Positions 34,432-45,807 of a stretch of DNA of 64,000 nucleotides are shown here, piece by piece; the first letter of the stretch is position 1; each line of letters opens with the position of its first letter. Under the pieces are notes generated by a model that saw only the letters and a list, made by a program, of their open reading frames with translations, did no database searches and had not been told where the DNA came from. The position numbers were made by a program, and so were the translations under genes. Source of the stretch: Sipunculus nudus (Eukaryota > Annelida > Sipuncula > Golfingiida > Sipunculidae); assembly GCA_026874595.1 (NCBI GenBank), contig CM049306.1:32442019-32506018 (forward strand), read 5' to 3'.

Positions 34432-34676
34432 TGTTGGCGATGACTGTTATATACAGCTGTAATTTACTTTGGTTTTTTTCACGGGTACGGTGTGACTATC
34501 GTCGCGGGTACGGTGTGACTTTTCCTTTTTGATTCTGTTATGATTTCTCTGTTATACTCTCCTGTAATGAAGTCAGAATAAACACTGTTGAATTTTCTAA
34601 GTCGTAGTTGGCTCCGTGTTCCATATGGACCTGGATTAAACTCGCCAAGTTGGGCTTATGAGAGTGGTCCCCAACA
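34432..34676 (+). repeat. BEL/Pao 5' LTR
   Basis: 245 bp, TG...CA ends with TGTTGG/CCAACA inverted termini. It contains an AATAAA-type signal (GAATAAACACTG) and a duplicated CGGGTACGGTGTGACT motif. Confidence 0.97.
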
Positions 34677-34678
34677 TT

Positions 34679-34698
34679 TGGTGCCTGTCAGACCCGGG
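34679..34698 (+). other. BEL/Pao primer-binding site
   Basis: TGGTGCCTGTCAGACCCGGG begins two bases inside the 5' LTR with the TGG expected opposite a tRNA CCA end. The primer tRNA is not identified. Confidence 0.65.
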
Positions 34699-34746
34699 AA
34701 AATATCCTGTGTTATCGTCGTGTGGTGAGTTTGAGTGTACGCAGCT

Positions 34747-35943
34747 ATGAGCAACACGGATAATTTGAAGCGACTTAGGAAAGTAAGGGCCGCAGCCAGA
34801 GGCTGGGCTACTCGAGCCGCAGGGGCGTTAACAGATGTTTTGGCGGTGACTCCGGTTGATCGCATTGTGTTACAGGACGCTGTTGACGAATTAGATAAGC
34901 GGTTAGCAGCTGTTGACGAGGCACAGTCAGAACTTGAAATAGAAATAGACCCGGATGAACTTGAGAGCAATATTGAGGAAGCTGAACAATTCAGGCAGAA
35001 TATTAGGAAGCCGAGGATACAAGCGGCAAAATGCTTGGCCAGTTTGTTAAAGGACACGGACTCTGAGTCCAGTAAGACAGCAAGTGTTACTGATGTAAAG
35101 CTGCCGCGTTTGGAATTACCTAAATTCACAGGCGTGTTGACTGAATGGCAGCCGTTTTGGGACCGCTTCATTGCGCTAGTGGATGATACAGACCTGCCAG
35201 TTATTAGTAAGTTCTCATACTTACAGTCGCTCCTAGATGGTGAGGCTAAGACAGTCATAGGTGGGTTATCCACTACAGTAGAGAATTATCCCGTTGCATG
35301 CAAGATATTAGAAGAGAGATACGGCCGTAAAGAACGTATTGTTTTTGCTCACATACAGGGGCTATTGAATGTATCCATACCAAATCAGACCAAAGGCTCA
35401 AATGTCAGTTTGTTATGGAAATTACTAGATGAACTTATGAAACATGTGAGAAGCCTTGAAGCATTAGGAGTACGTGGCGAAGAGTATGGTGTTTTCATGA
35501 CACCGCTGATATTGTCAAGATTGCCCAATGACATTCGCATGGAATGGGCCCGCAATGGAGAGGGCAAAGAGAGAGACTTAGAGTGGTTGCTCTCTTTTCT
35601 TAAGACGGAGATTGACAGGAGAAAACGCTCAGAGGTGTTTAAGGGAGTGACACGGAGTGGTGATGACAAAATCAAGGCGGAAGAGAAAAGAGCTGTACAA
35701 CCACGTATAGCTACTGCCTCTGCACTCCAAACAGCCACAGGTTCGGCCAAATACAGTTGTGCCTTTTGTGGGAAAGGTCATAGCTCTGAGAGATGCCGAG
35801 AGATCTGGAGACTGTCCATCATTGAGCGTCACCAGAAGCTGCAAAATTTGGGACTCTGTTTCAGGTGTTTAGGTAAAGGGCACTTGGCCAAGGGTTGTAT
35901 TGCTAGATGTGCCAAGTGTCGAGGTAGGCACCATGAATTGTAA
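34747..35943 (+). CDS. gag: BEL/Pao Gag (398 aa, ends at premature stop)
   Basis: The structural, nucleic-acid-binding part of the element's polyprotein. The start is ATG 34747; the frame opens upstream only with a GTG at 34735. Residues 1-110 are basic then acidic and helical. Residues about 119-300 form the Pao-type gag core (DUF1759-like), with LPRLELPKFTG, WQPFWDRF, KFSYLQSLLDGEA and CKILEERYG. Two CCHC zinc knuckles follow at about 338-350 (CAFCGKGHSSERC) and 371-384 (CFRCLGKGHLAKGC), then a partial third cysteine motif. A TAA at 35941-35943 interrupts the normal run into protease. The downstream protease frame is the same frame, so gag and pol were one ORF. The antisense frame at 34656-35273 is a shadow. 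Confidence 0.9.
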   Translation: MSNTDNLKRLRKVRAAARGWATRAAGALTDVLAVTPVDRIVLQDAVDELDKRLAAVDEAQSELEIEIDPDELESNIEEAEQFRQNIRKPRIQAAKCLASLLKDTDSESSKTASVTDVKLPRLELPKFTGVLTEWQPFWDRFIALVDDTDLPVISKFSYLQSLLDGEAKTVIGGLSTTVENYPVACKILEERYGRKERIVFAHIQGLLNVSIPNQTKGSNVSLLWKLLDELMKHVRSLEALGVRGEEYGVFMTPLILSRLPNDIRMEWARNGEGKERDLEWLLSFLKTEIDRRKRSEVFKGVTRSGDDKIKAEEKRAVQPRIATASALQTATGSAKYSCAFCGKGHSSERCREIWRLSIIERHQKLQNLGLCFRCLGKGHLAKGCIARCAKCRGRHHEL

Positions 35944-36006
35944 TGCAAAGGTATCACAAATGATAATGTCAAAACACGAGATATTTCTAAGAATACAGTT
36001 GAATGA

Positions 36007-37912
36007 CAGGTACCAGAGGTAGAACAAACACAGGAAGGTTCTGTTTCACATGTTCGTGTATCGTGTGCTGTACATAGAAGTACAGTACTTCAAACCACTA
36101 ATGTTTTGGTACATGGGGCTAAGGGCACTGTAAAGGCCACACTGATGTTCGATACTGGTTCAGATACTACTTATGTATCTAGTTCTCTTGTGCATAAAGT
36201 AGGACCAAGGTGGGTATCTGGGAAATATGTGTCCTATGCAGCTTTTGGGGATAAGAAACCAAGGTCAAATTCATCCCATGACGTGTATGAGCTTAAGCTG
36301 CAGAATAAACAGGGGGCCATGGAAGTTATTCATGCAGTTGAAATTGAGACGATCAGCGCTCCCATGTATCGCCCTCAGATACCACCTGATGTGCTACAGT
36401 CAATGGACAAACTGATGTTGGCAGATCAATTTGAAGGTAAGGAGATGTCTATAGATATCTTGGTTGGCCTTGATTCATACTGGGACTTGGTCAGGCAGGA
36501 TATAATTAAACTCTCAGAAGGTCTTGTAGTCCAAGATACTGCTTTTGAATGGGTAGTATCGGGTAAAATTGATCAGGTGAGTCACGCTCATAGCCTCTCC
36601 GTTTCACCTCAGTTGTTGTGTTTAACGGATATTCAGGACAGCAGTTTAAGGAATTTCTGGGATCTTGAATCAATCGGAATAGATTCTGTAAAGTCACAGG
36701 ACTCTGGTCCTGAAGATCCAGTCTTGACCCAATTTAGGGATACTGTCCGTTTTACTCACGGACGTTATGAGGTTGCCCTTCCATGGAAGGTGCCATTGGG
36801 GTCAGCAAGACTTCAGAACAATGAAAAGCTTGCTGAAATTCGGCTGAATAATCTATCTAGGAAATTAGCTAAGAATCCTGAGTTACAGAGCAGCTATGAT
36901 GAGGTGTTAGTCGAGATGCAGGATCAGGGCATCATTGAAGAGATACCTACAGAGGAAAAGGTAGTTTCAAACCCTGTGTACTATATGCCTCATCACCCGG
37001 TTATAAGAGAGTCTAGTCTTACCACAAAAGTCAGGCCGGTATTTGATGCATCGTCTACCGGATTTAATGGTGTTTCATTAAATGATTGTTTGGAGGCAGG
37101 TCAATCCCTCATTCCTAGTTTGGTTGAAATTCTCTTGCGCTTTCGACGTTGGAAGGTAGGCTTGACCGCAGACATAACCAAAGCATTCCTGCAAATCAAG
37201 GTACGCAGGGAAGACCAAGATGTTCATCGGTTTCTTTGGAACGACCATGGTGAAGTGAAATCCATGAGGTTCACCAGGGTACCCTTTGGCAATAAGAGTA
37301 GTCCATTCTTGTTGAATGCCACCGTTAGATACCACCTTGCTAGATATCCGCCTTCTAGAGCCATAGAGGAACTTCAACAGAATCTGTATGTAGATGATTG
37401 GCTTTCTGGCGCGAACACTGATGAGGAAGCTTGTGCATTGTTTCAAGAAGCCAGCCGGGTCCTTTTAGATGCTAGCATGCCCCTGGCAAAATGCACATCA
37501 AACAACAAAATAGTCAAGGAGATGTTTTTCAAGGAATTTGGTGCAAAGCATCTGGTTTCTGATTCTGTCAAGATTCTCGGATTGAAATGGTTAACTGCAA
37601 CTGATGACTTTGCATTTGATGGAGTCACAATTCCACCAGATTTGGTAACTACCAAGCGGGTAGTTCTTAGTTTCTTGGCTAGATTGTATGATCCCTTGGG
37701 ATTTCTCACCCCTTTTATCATGGTGGCAAAGGTCTTGATGCAGGACATATGGCAGTTGGGTCTTAGCTGGGATAAGGAAGTTCCTCCCGCTATACATGTG
37801 GTGTTTTCCCAGTGGATTCAAGGTTTGGAGCTCATTCGAGCATGGAGAATCCACAGATGTTATACAACCTTACCTTGGTCAGATCAGATGGGCATAGAAC
37901 TGCACTGTTTTT
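36007..37912 (+). pseudogene. pol: BEL/Pao protease and reverse transcriptase segment
   Basis: Same frame as gag, after two in-frame stops (TAA 35941 and TGA 36004). An aspartic protease follows with its catalytic DTG at 36151-36159 (MFDTGSDTTY). The RT contains PVFDASS, TADITKAFLQIKV, RVPFGNKSSPF and the catalytic YVDDWLSG (YVDD codons 37387-37398), then the thumb/connection (VKILGLKW, RLYDPLGFLTPF). The reading frame is lost at the T-run 37908-37912, where one extra T breaks the start of RNase H. The continuation of this frame to a TGA at 38049 is out of register. Confidence 0.93.
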
Positions 37913-38650
37913 GGGGATGCTTCGGAAAGGGGTTATGGTGCTGCACTTTACATCCGCATTCCCAAGGTGGATGGTACATTCGAGGTCTCTTTAGTCATAT
38001 CGAGGGCCAGAGTTTCACCCATAAAGAGAATATCCCTACCAAGACTTGAACTCTTAGGAGCTCTGTTGACCGCACGATTGTTGAGATTTGTTCTCAATGC
38101 ACTCCAACTCCAACAGGTCGTTTACAAATGTTGGACAGATTCTTCAGTGGCTTTGGGCTGGGTTAAAGGTAACCCTAGTAGGTGGAAACCTTTTGTAGCT
38201 AACAGGGTCGCTGAAATTCAGGAGCTCACTGACCCTACTTGTTGGGCGCATTGCCCAGGAAAAGACAATCCAGCAGACCTTGTGACCAGAGGCATTTCTG
38301 CAGAAAGCTTGATATCCTCAGATTTGTGGATGAATGGTCCATCTTGGTTAGTTCAGCCGATCACAAGTCACCTTGATGATGATCAGGTGGAAGATTGTCC
38401 CCAAGAGCGATTGCCTTCGCTATCGTTGATTACAGACACTAAATCTCATAATGCGTTTGAGATCAGTAGGTGGGGCAGATTTAGCAAGGCCATCCGGGTT
38501 GTTGGATGGGTTTTGAGGTTTGTTCATAATTTAAGACATCCGTCAGATGTTTATCGGGGAGATCTTGGCCATAGCGAGATTTCAGGGGCCAAGAATCTCT
38601 TGTTCAAATACACACAGGAACAAGCTTATATTGCGGAAATTATAGGCGCC
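37913..38650 (+). pseudogene. pol: BEL/Pao RNase H segment, +1 frame
   Basis: After the one-base insertion the homologous sequence continues in the next frame. It contains the RNase H GDAS, LPRLELLGA, CWTDSSVALGWVKG and DNPADLVTRG, with the acidic residues expected of the Pao RNase H. It then reaches a linker (SEISGAKNLLFKYTQEQAYIAEI) where family resemblance stops abruptly before a TAG at 38651. Confidence 0.9.
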
Positions 38651-39786
38651 TAGCAAAGACTGTCAAACGTGAGTGTATCCACTGTCAAAGGATAGACGCT
38701 CAAGCAAGCAACCAACCCGTAGCTCCCCTCCCTGATTTAAGGGTTCAGCAGGCTCCACCCTTTACGGTAACTGGCTTCGACTACGCAGGTCCTCTCTACT
38801 GTTCAGACCTTCCAAAGAAGAAATTATATATTCTGCTGTTCACCTGTGCCGTATTGAGGTCTGTGCACCTCGAGTTGACAGATTCTTTGAATCTATCTGA
38901 CTTTATGTTAGCCCTGAGGCGGTTTTCAGCCAGAAGGGGATTACCTAGTGTCATATACTCCGACAATGCAAAGACCTTCAAGTGTGCGGAGACTCATATG
39001 CTGAAATGTTTCGGGCCAAATAGTCCTAAGTGGAAATTCATTATCCCAAGGTCTCCATGGTGGGGAGGATGGTGGGAGCGGTTGGTGCGCTCGGTGAAGA
39101 GTGCATTGAAGAAGTCATTGGGCACGCGCTGCCTTACTCAAGTGGAGCTAGACACTACACTGCAGGAAATAGAAGCCTGTATTAATTCTAGACCCTTAAC
39201 CTTTGTTGGAGACGAAGTGGAAAGTGTCTCCCCTCTGTCTCCGTCCCATTTCTTAATAGGTAAGAGAGCAGGGTTCCAGGCCACAATCTCTGAACTAGAA
39301 GAGGCAGTGACTCAGCGGGACCTTACTCTCAGGGAATCCAACCGTCAAAAGCGGCTCAATTTATTTTGGTCCCTTTGGAGTAAGGATTATATAAGAAATC
39401 TCCCACCAACAGTCAACAAGTTTGTCGCCAAAGGCGATATAAGGAAGGGTTGTATCGTCTTGATTAGGGAAGACAATGTTCCTCGAATGAAATGGCCTTT
39501 GGGGTTGGTAACTCAGGTTTTCCGCGGCAGGGACGGGGTGATCCGTAGTGCTGAGCTCAAAACAGCTAAAGGACTTTTCACTCGTCCTATTCAAAGGCTG
39601 CATGACTTGGAAGTAAACTATCAGAGTGGTGCTTCGGATGCCGTTAGCCCAGAGAATGTAAACTCGAACACTGGTAATGTTCCGGATATCAGAGACGGTA
39701 ATAACCAGAAATCTAACAAAACTGGTGAAGTTCAGGTCACGCGTGCTGGACGCGTTGTTAAACCTGTAAACAGGTTGGATTTGTAA
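38641..39786 (+). pseudogene. pol: BEL/Pao integrase and DUF5641-like C-terminus
   Basis: Back in the gag/RT frame. It starts inside the zinc-binding region (RECIHCQR) and contains the integrase core with Asp of FDYAGPLY, Asp of IYSDNAKTF and Glu of WWERLVRSVK, so the D,D,E triad is intact. The C-terminal domain (KGCIVLIREDN, GLVTQVFRGRDG, RPIQRLHDLEV) is DUF5641-like. About 100 residues normally between RNase H and this point, including the His pair of the HHCC motif, appear deleted; this is judged from memory of the family. It ends at TAA 39784-39786. Confidence 0.92.
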
Positions 39787-40153
39787 AGTTCATGCTTTAA
39801 TTCTTGGATATACTTGACTTTTGTTTAACTTGTCATTAGTATTGGAGTATTTATTAGACCTACAATATTGTAGAGCTGTTTGCATCTACAAGATGTACAA
39901 CTAACGTATTACTTAAGTATGAATACTTTTTAATTGGTTATACTAGAAATTTAAATCCGCTGAATATGATGTTATAATTAAAAGTTCATTTTCATGTAAT
40001 TTTCGGAGTATCAAGATATCAGACATTATCTAATAAGGTATATTTCATTGTTAGATCTGCTCTTAGAAGTATATAAGGACTAGGTACTTTGCGAATTATT
40101 GTGTACTTAAGTTTAGATTAACTTGAAACAAAGGTGTTGGAGTACACTCCAAC

Positions 40154-40165
40154 AGGTGGGAGGAA
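40154..40165 (+). other. BEL/Pao polypurine tract
   Basis: AGGTGGGAGGAA immediately before the 3' LTR; the expected plus-strand primer. Confidence 0.75.
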
Positions 40166-40410
40166 TGTTGGCGATGACTGTTATATACAGCTGTAATTTA
40201 CTTTGGTTTTTTTCACGGGTACGGTATGACTATCGTCGCGGGTACGGTGTGACTTTTCCTTTTTGATTCTGTTATGATTTCTCTGTTATACTCTTCTGTA
40301 ATGAAGTCAGAATAAACACTGTTGAATTTTCTAAGTCGTAGTTGGCTCCGTGTTCCATATGGACCTGGATTAAACTCGCCAAGTTGGGCTTATGAGAGTG
40401 GTCCCCAACA
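40166..40410 (+). repeat. BEL/Pao 3' LTR
   Basis: 245 bp, two substitutions relative to the 5' LTR (a G/A in GTACGGTRTGAC and a C/T in ATACTCYTCTG). It is followed by the ATATT target duplication. Confidence 0.97.
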
Positions 40411-40415
40411 ATATT

Positions 40416-42993
40416 GTCATTCACGACTGAAAAATAAAAATTGCAGTCTATCATGCTAGCAGTGAATATTTAGTTTTCTCCTTGCATATATGACAAAAAT
40501 ATATAATTGTGTATTTGTATAAGTATTTGACTGGTCTTTAATTTGTAAATCTTTATAAAATAGGCAAGTCACTTGGCAGGGACAGTGACTTAAGTTTTAT
40601 TTCAGGTGTGTATGAAGTCATATATAACTTAATAAGTTTTACTGTTTAAACTTTTTATTTGTCATTATATTTCCTTCGCTGACATTTGAATGGCTTGAAA
40701 TAACATGGCACACGCATAATTCATGTGGAAAACTCAATAGGATGATAATATTTTAATTTTTATATATTATTTATATATTTTATATAGGTTTATATAGTGC
40801 CATTTAAAAATGAATTTTATAACCCAACTGTACAATACAGGATTCACGAACACCAGTATCCAGGGGGTTGTTCCATTTTTTTTTTCCTACCTCCTACCTA
40901 TCACTTTTGTCAAACATGTTCGTAAACCAAAGAATTAAAATAGTCTGGCATAAGCATGTTTGTTTTTGTTGTAAGGACTTCATGGAATAAATAATATTTA
41001 TAAGCATGCACATTTGTAATGTATACAAAGTGTTTCCTTGAAATGTTACAAATGTTGATTTTAAAGTTTGACAGTGGAGACAAGTAGTCCCGGCCGTCCC
41101 ACAGTGTCTGACAGGAGGAGGTTTGTTTTAAGTATAGAAACCACCTCAGGCGTTAGTGTGTATAATTAAACCTGGCAGCTTTACATTCCGCAACCACAAC
41201 CGCGGCAGTCGCTCATTATCATAGTCGTGACAACACGACTCAATAGGCTCTTATATTAGGCTGGAAAGCCTATCTCTGTCAGCCGGTAGCGCGTCGTACA
41301 CTCTCTAGTGTCAGAAGGCCGAAATGGCGCTGGTTTACCATACAATATCTAAAGAACATAAAACCTGGTTCCTCATGTCCTTCATCAAGGTTTTACATTA
41401 TGCCAATATTACCAGTGAATATTGTTTTCCCATATAACAGTGTCGTGAAATTCTACAGTATATTTTAAATATTATTACTTTTAATTATGTATTCTAATGA
41501 CTTTGTGAAACTCCTATTTTATCATATTAATGGTATTTCAAAAACAGATATCATTAGGCGTTCGCTTTTAAAAAAAAAAAAAACTAACAAGATGTTTGCA
41601 ATGGTTGAGCGATCACTTGAAACCCGCAACTGAGCAATATTGGGGATTCGGCACTGACGTGTACTACCTTGAAAATAAGGTCAAGGTAAAAAATAAATAT
41701 CATTAGCAAATATGTCACCTATCTAACATGTGGGTTGTCAAGGCATTACATGTTCTTATTCATTTCACTTTTTAATAAGCATAGTTGTATTTTATGATTC
41801 AGAAAATCTAGAAAACATTCCCACCCGATAAAGTTCACATCCGAATGTCTGCCCCTAAGTTGGCGACGTATGAGGGACCTATGATAAACTTAACTTTCAA
41901 GTTAAATTACAGTTTTAACCTGGCCATAATGGATGTTCTGCAAATATCAAGTCCATATTATACACATTATTGTGGAAAATCAATGCTTTTTTTGTCAAAA
42001 CTTTTGTTTTCTTTGACATGTCAGTAAGAATGGCAGCCCGGTTGATTTCCGGCTAACGATACCATATTTTTTTTGGTGTCACAATAGGCTGTGTATACTT
42101 TCGAGGTCTGATAAGCAGAGGTGTTAATAATGATATACTAAGCATATAAGTTGATGTCACATAATTCTTTTATTTCATATCATGCACCATTTTGAAGTAA
42201 ATATTAAGAAAAAAAATACTTGTTTTTGCTCACAATAACATAACAAATAGCGTTCGGAATCGGATGTTGAATCATGTGCGATGATTATAATAAATTAAAT
42301 TGTAACAAGCCGTTTACACCATCAAGTCATTAAATACAGGAAGCCCATTAGACTAGGATACTTTTGAAAAGGGCCAGGTGGAAGCGTTAATATAATGTTA
42401 ATGGAAAAGAGAACCACCCGGGAAACCTTACCCATGGTTTTGAAATCAGAATACGAGAGCGGGTCATTTTGTATATATATTAAGTAACGACTGTATTGAG
42501 AGAAACTTGTCAAGTTTTTACTGTTTGTTTGCCAAAAAAAATGAAATTGCTAATACCAAAAAAAACGAAGCCATCTAAAGGAAAGAGTTAATGGTATGCC
42601 TGTATATATTGGACTCGAAACCCTATGGAGCTATTGCTTGTCCACAATGGAACAGAGCCATATTGAATAATAGTTACTAATAGAATATATCTAAGTATAA
42701 ACGGCATCAGTATGTGCAGAGGAGAAAATTAAAACAGCAAAACTTTCCTTTTGAAAAATAAAATATTAAAGATAACTGTGCCGCATGCTGGTTAGCCCCT
42801 AGTCTGCTGGAAAAACGGGGAGCACTCATTTTTCATAGCGACGGGAGTTAGGCTAAAACTGTTTACATTTGCGTGTTGGTAAAGTGCAGTTCTTATATTT
42901 GCGTCATCTCCGTGGCTGATCAAAATAAGATAACCTTTATATTCAAATCATAAAACCCCGGAAATGTTTTTTGAATTGTAAAAGAAAAGCATA
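40416..42993. other. Intergenic DNA, no supported gene
   Basis: AT-rich. It contains a fragment of the module shared with 30150-30450 (41060-41140). Frames of 60-63 codons at 41845-42027 (+) and 42322-42513 (-) are not recognisable. Confidence 0.5.
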
Positions 42994-43407
42994 TTTCTTA
43001 TCTGCGTCAATTAACCTTTTTTTCCAACAAATTGTCATCTCGCGGTTTCAGTCTCAGGCAGAATGACAAAAGACATGAAACTATAGCACCATAAATAACT
43101 TGATTAAACACAAAGGCCCCACACACATCTTAAATAAATAAAACTGCATTTTAACCTATAGTCCCTTTCACCACCTGCTGTCCACCTTTTTTGTATCATG
43201 TTTCTTATCTGCGTCTATATTAGCAGTTTTTCTAAAGAATCAAATTGTCATCTCGTGGTTTTAGTCTCAGGCAGAATGACAATATACATGAGACTAACAC
43301 AATACATAACCTAATTAAACACAAAGTCCCCACACACATCTTAAATAAATAAAACTGCATTTTAACTTATAGTCCGTTTTACCTTCTGCTGTCAACCTGT
43401 TTTTTTG
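42994..43407 (+). repeat. Tandem duplication, ~207-bp period
   Basis: TTTCTTATCTGCGTC begins at 42994 and 43201. Both units carry TGTCATCTCG, AGTCTCAGGCAGAATGACAA and CCACACACATCTTAAATAAA in order. The units differ at scattered positions, so the duplication is moderately old. Confidence 0.92.
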
Positions 43408-45380
43408 TAGATGATATTCTTTAAAAAATATATTTTTCAATTATTTCCTATAAACTGCATAGGGAAGAGACAACCTATGGCAACTTAGAATTTTACAATA
43501 AATCCCAAGTTTGTTTTACAACTTCTTAGTCTTCAGAAGTCTTCACAATGTTGTGGCAGATATGATGTGTCACTGCATGAGAAGCCATCTTTTTTTGTTG
43601 TTCATATTTTTTAGAGTTTTTACATGACATCATCTAATCAGTGGCTGTCAACTGAGGCTGTTTTTGCATGTGACCAATGACCTTGACCGCCAAAATGGGT
43701 CTGATATGTTGTAAAATGTAGACTGATTTCTCAAATTTCAAATAATTCTGTTTCTTAAGTAAAGTGTAAGGTACGTATTTAATTACCTTGTTGAAAATTA
43801 GGTCTTTTAATCCTCTCTACGATATAATTGTTTCCCTTGAAAAGTAGCTAATAAAAAATGTTCATAGCAAAAAAACCAGGTGAACATGAGGGGAGGAAAA
43901 CGGACTGTAGCATTTTCATTTAATACCACGGTGGTTTTGCTTCCACGATAAATATGTTTATAAAGAAAAACTCAGCCATCATAAAGTCCTCTACTGAGTT
44001 ACTGAGTCAAAAAACTTTATGGTAGTCCGTGTTAAAGACATTCAAAATAGAAAATCGAATCTATTTATTTGCATGTAAATTGTAATATAATCTTCTTGAA
44101 TATTCTCCCTATACTAAAGAACTATCATTGGTCTAATCATTAGAGCTCATTTTTTTATTCAATACACGACAGGTATTTGACGAGGTTCTTTAGCATTATC
44201 GTTCATGTTTATATAATACAAAAACACACAGACATTGCATCACGTCTTGATACAAAAGGGTCCTTCGGGTAAAATATTCCAGTGTGATCACGTGAATCGA
44301 ATGTGTTTTAAATTTTTCGAAACTTAACAAAGATAAATCTTATTATCATCAAGTGACATTGTTGTATACATTTCTAAGCAATCTGTAAATCAGATCACAT
44401 TCCATGGAGAGAAAGCACGGAATGAGCCCTGACTATGAATACCGTTTGTAAAATCCCGGGGTTAATTGTGTGATATCTTCAATTGCTCAACGCGTGTTCG
44501 TATTTTAACCTCAACAGTAAAGAATCCCTTTAGTGTTTGGTTGCCAAGGTTACCGGATAACTAAAAAAAAAAAAGAATTAGTGAGTTAAGCAGGGGAAAA
44601 TGTCGCTGGTAATGCCGTTTTGCTGAATGCAGTGCATCAATTCACCTATTTGAGCAGTTTACCTGAAGAGCTTGCCTGTGGCCCCTGCGCCATCTGATGA
44701 TTGAAGTATTAACTATTCTGGGCCCGGGTCTATGGTTCTCACATACTGTATTTCATCTACTCGAAACACATTATACCTCGGCCGAAACTGCTAGCTTCTA
44801 GTACGCATGAACTTGTACGGCAAGGTCATGTCAAGGCCGAGTCAACTGCACACCTGCTGATTTGCGCATCTTCATACTACCAGTACCAAGCCTGTGACAT
44901 GACCACGCATTCACAGACCTTGATTCCACGACCCTCTCTCGCACCTTTTTGCGTGTGAATGTCACAGACTTGCAATGTATAACAGAAAAACAATATATTT
45001 TTGTACAGGTACTGTCAGTACTCATATTTTCTTAATTTAAAGCGGTACGACAACACTAATTCAAGAAAATAGAAAAATTTTAGACATATTTGTTTGGTCC
45101 GCACGAGGACCAAAATCACAGTCCCGTTGGAATTGAATACCCAAATTGAGTTAATGCTTGTTTTGTACTTCATTAAAGTGTAAGCTGATGAAAAAAAGTA
45201 GGTAGCAAATTTTGTAAACCCTTTGACCCCCCAAAATACACATAAAGACCAGCGACACGATTGGAAAGGAAATCACAGTTGGGTGACCATCAGATATCAT
45301 TATACTTACTATTAAAACATATGAAAGTAAAGGCCTATTGGCTAAAATATAACATTCAGCAGGATACAATATTATTACCG
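43408..45380. other. Intergenic DNA, no supported gene
   Basis: No recognisable coding sequence or repeat. The 64-codon frame at 44831-45025 (-) is not supported. Confidence 0.5.
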
Positions 45381-45679
45381 GCTTCCGTGGTCTATAGGGG
45401 CTGCGCCCAGGACTCAAAGCCGGGAGATCGTGAGTTCGAATCTCAGCCGAGGAGGTGAGAGTTTTCACGATCGGCCCCAAACAGGGTGAGCGCTCCTCAG
45501 GCTTAATGGGCAGGTGCGCCTTTCGGGGATGCCCCGGTGTTATGACCCATCAATTGGGACGATTACGCAGCCAGGGCCCGCAGGTGCAGTAGTCACTGGG
45601 AATTATGCAGATGTACATATACTTTGTTAAGTTAGCATTAAAAATTGGAGGCGGTTACCTACACCAAAACAAAAAAAAA
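45381..45679 (+). mobile_element. tRNA-derived SINE
   Basis: The head resembles a tRNA: A box TGGTCTATAGG at 45388-45398 (one mismatch to consensus), B box AGTTCGAATCT at 45433-45443, 45 nt between starts, with a T-arm-like GTGAG...CTCA stem. The acceptor stem does not pair fully, so this is not a tRNA gene. A body of about 200 bp follows (with a GGCAGGTGCGCC and CGGGGATGCCCCGG hairpin) and then an A-rich tail (45667-45679). It lies just beside the CR1/L2 LINE remnant. Confidence 0.6.
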
Positions 45680-45689
45680 TAAAGTTACA

Positions 45690-45807
45690 ATACTAGATAA
45701 GACATCTCAAAATCAATATTTCATTTGTCTATTAAAGCTAAATTCCACTAAAACATTTAAATATTTCACTATCAATATAAAAAAATCGTATTAAAATGAC
45801 TAGGCAT
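45690..45807 (-). mobile_element. 3' end of CR1/L2-type LINE, left of the piggyBac
   Basis: If the piggyBac (45812-48334) is removed, this segment continues the LINE whose coding end stops at the insertion site. On the minus strand it would be the last codons and 3' UTR. There is no independent motif; the call rests on continuity at the TTAA. Confidence 0.35.

Larger units (their letters stand above)
34432..40410 (+). mobile_element. BEL/Pao LTR retrotransposon, recent insertion, broken gag-pol
   Basis: 5,979-bp element with 245-bp LTRs at 34432-34676 and 40166-40410 (TGTTGGCG...CCCCAACA) that differ at only two positions. It is bounded by the 5-bp target duplication ATATT (34427-34431 and 40411-40415), as expected for BEL/Pao. 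The primer-binding site begins TGG two bases after the left LTR, and a purine tract (AGGTGGGAGGAA) abuts the right LTR. The order of domains is gag, protease, RT, RNase H, integrase, DUF5641-like C-terminus. The polyprotein is interrupted by two in-frame stops after gag, a one-base insertion in RNase H and an apparent deletion at the RNase H-integrase border. With about 0.8 percent LTR divergence the insertion is young, so the genome was probably already defective when it was copied in trans. Confidence 0.97.

Noticed and set aside
34656-35273. 205-codon antisense frame over gag
   Set aside because: Shadow of the gag coding strand. It is Ser-rich as expected from the complement and overlaps the 5' LTR end.
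34427-40415. Endogenous retrovirus with an env gene
   Set aside because: No third ORF follows integrase. The 380 bp between the pol stop and the 3' LTR are non-coding, so this is a BEL/Pao retrotransposon without an envelope.
45381-45455. Possible functional tRNA gene
   Set aside because: A and B boxes and a T-arm are visible, but the acceptor stem does not pair and a body plus A-rich tail follow, which fits a SINE.
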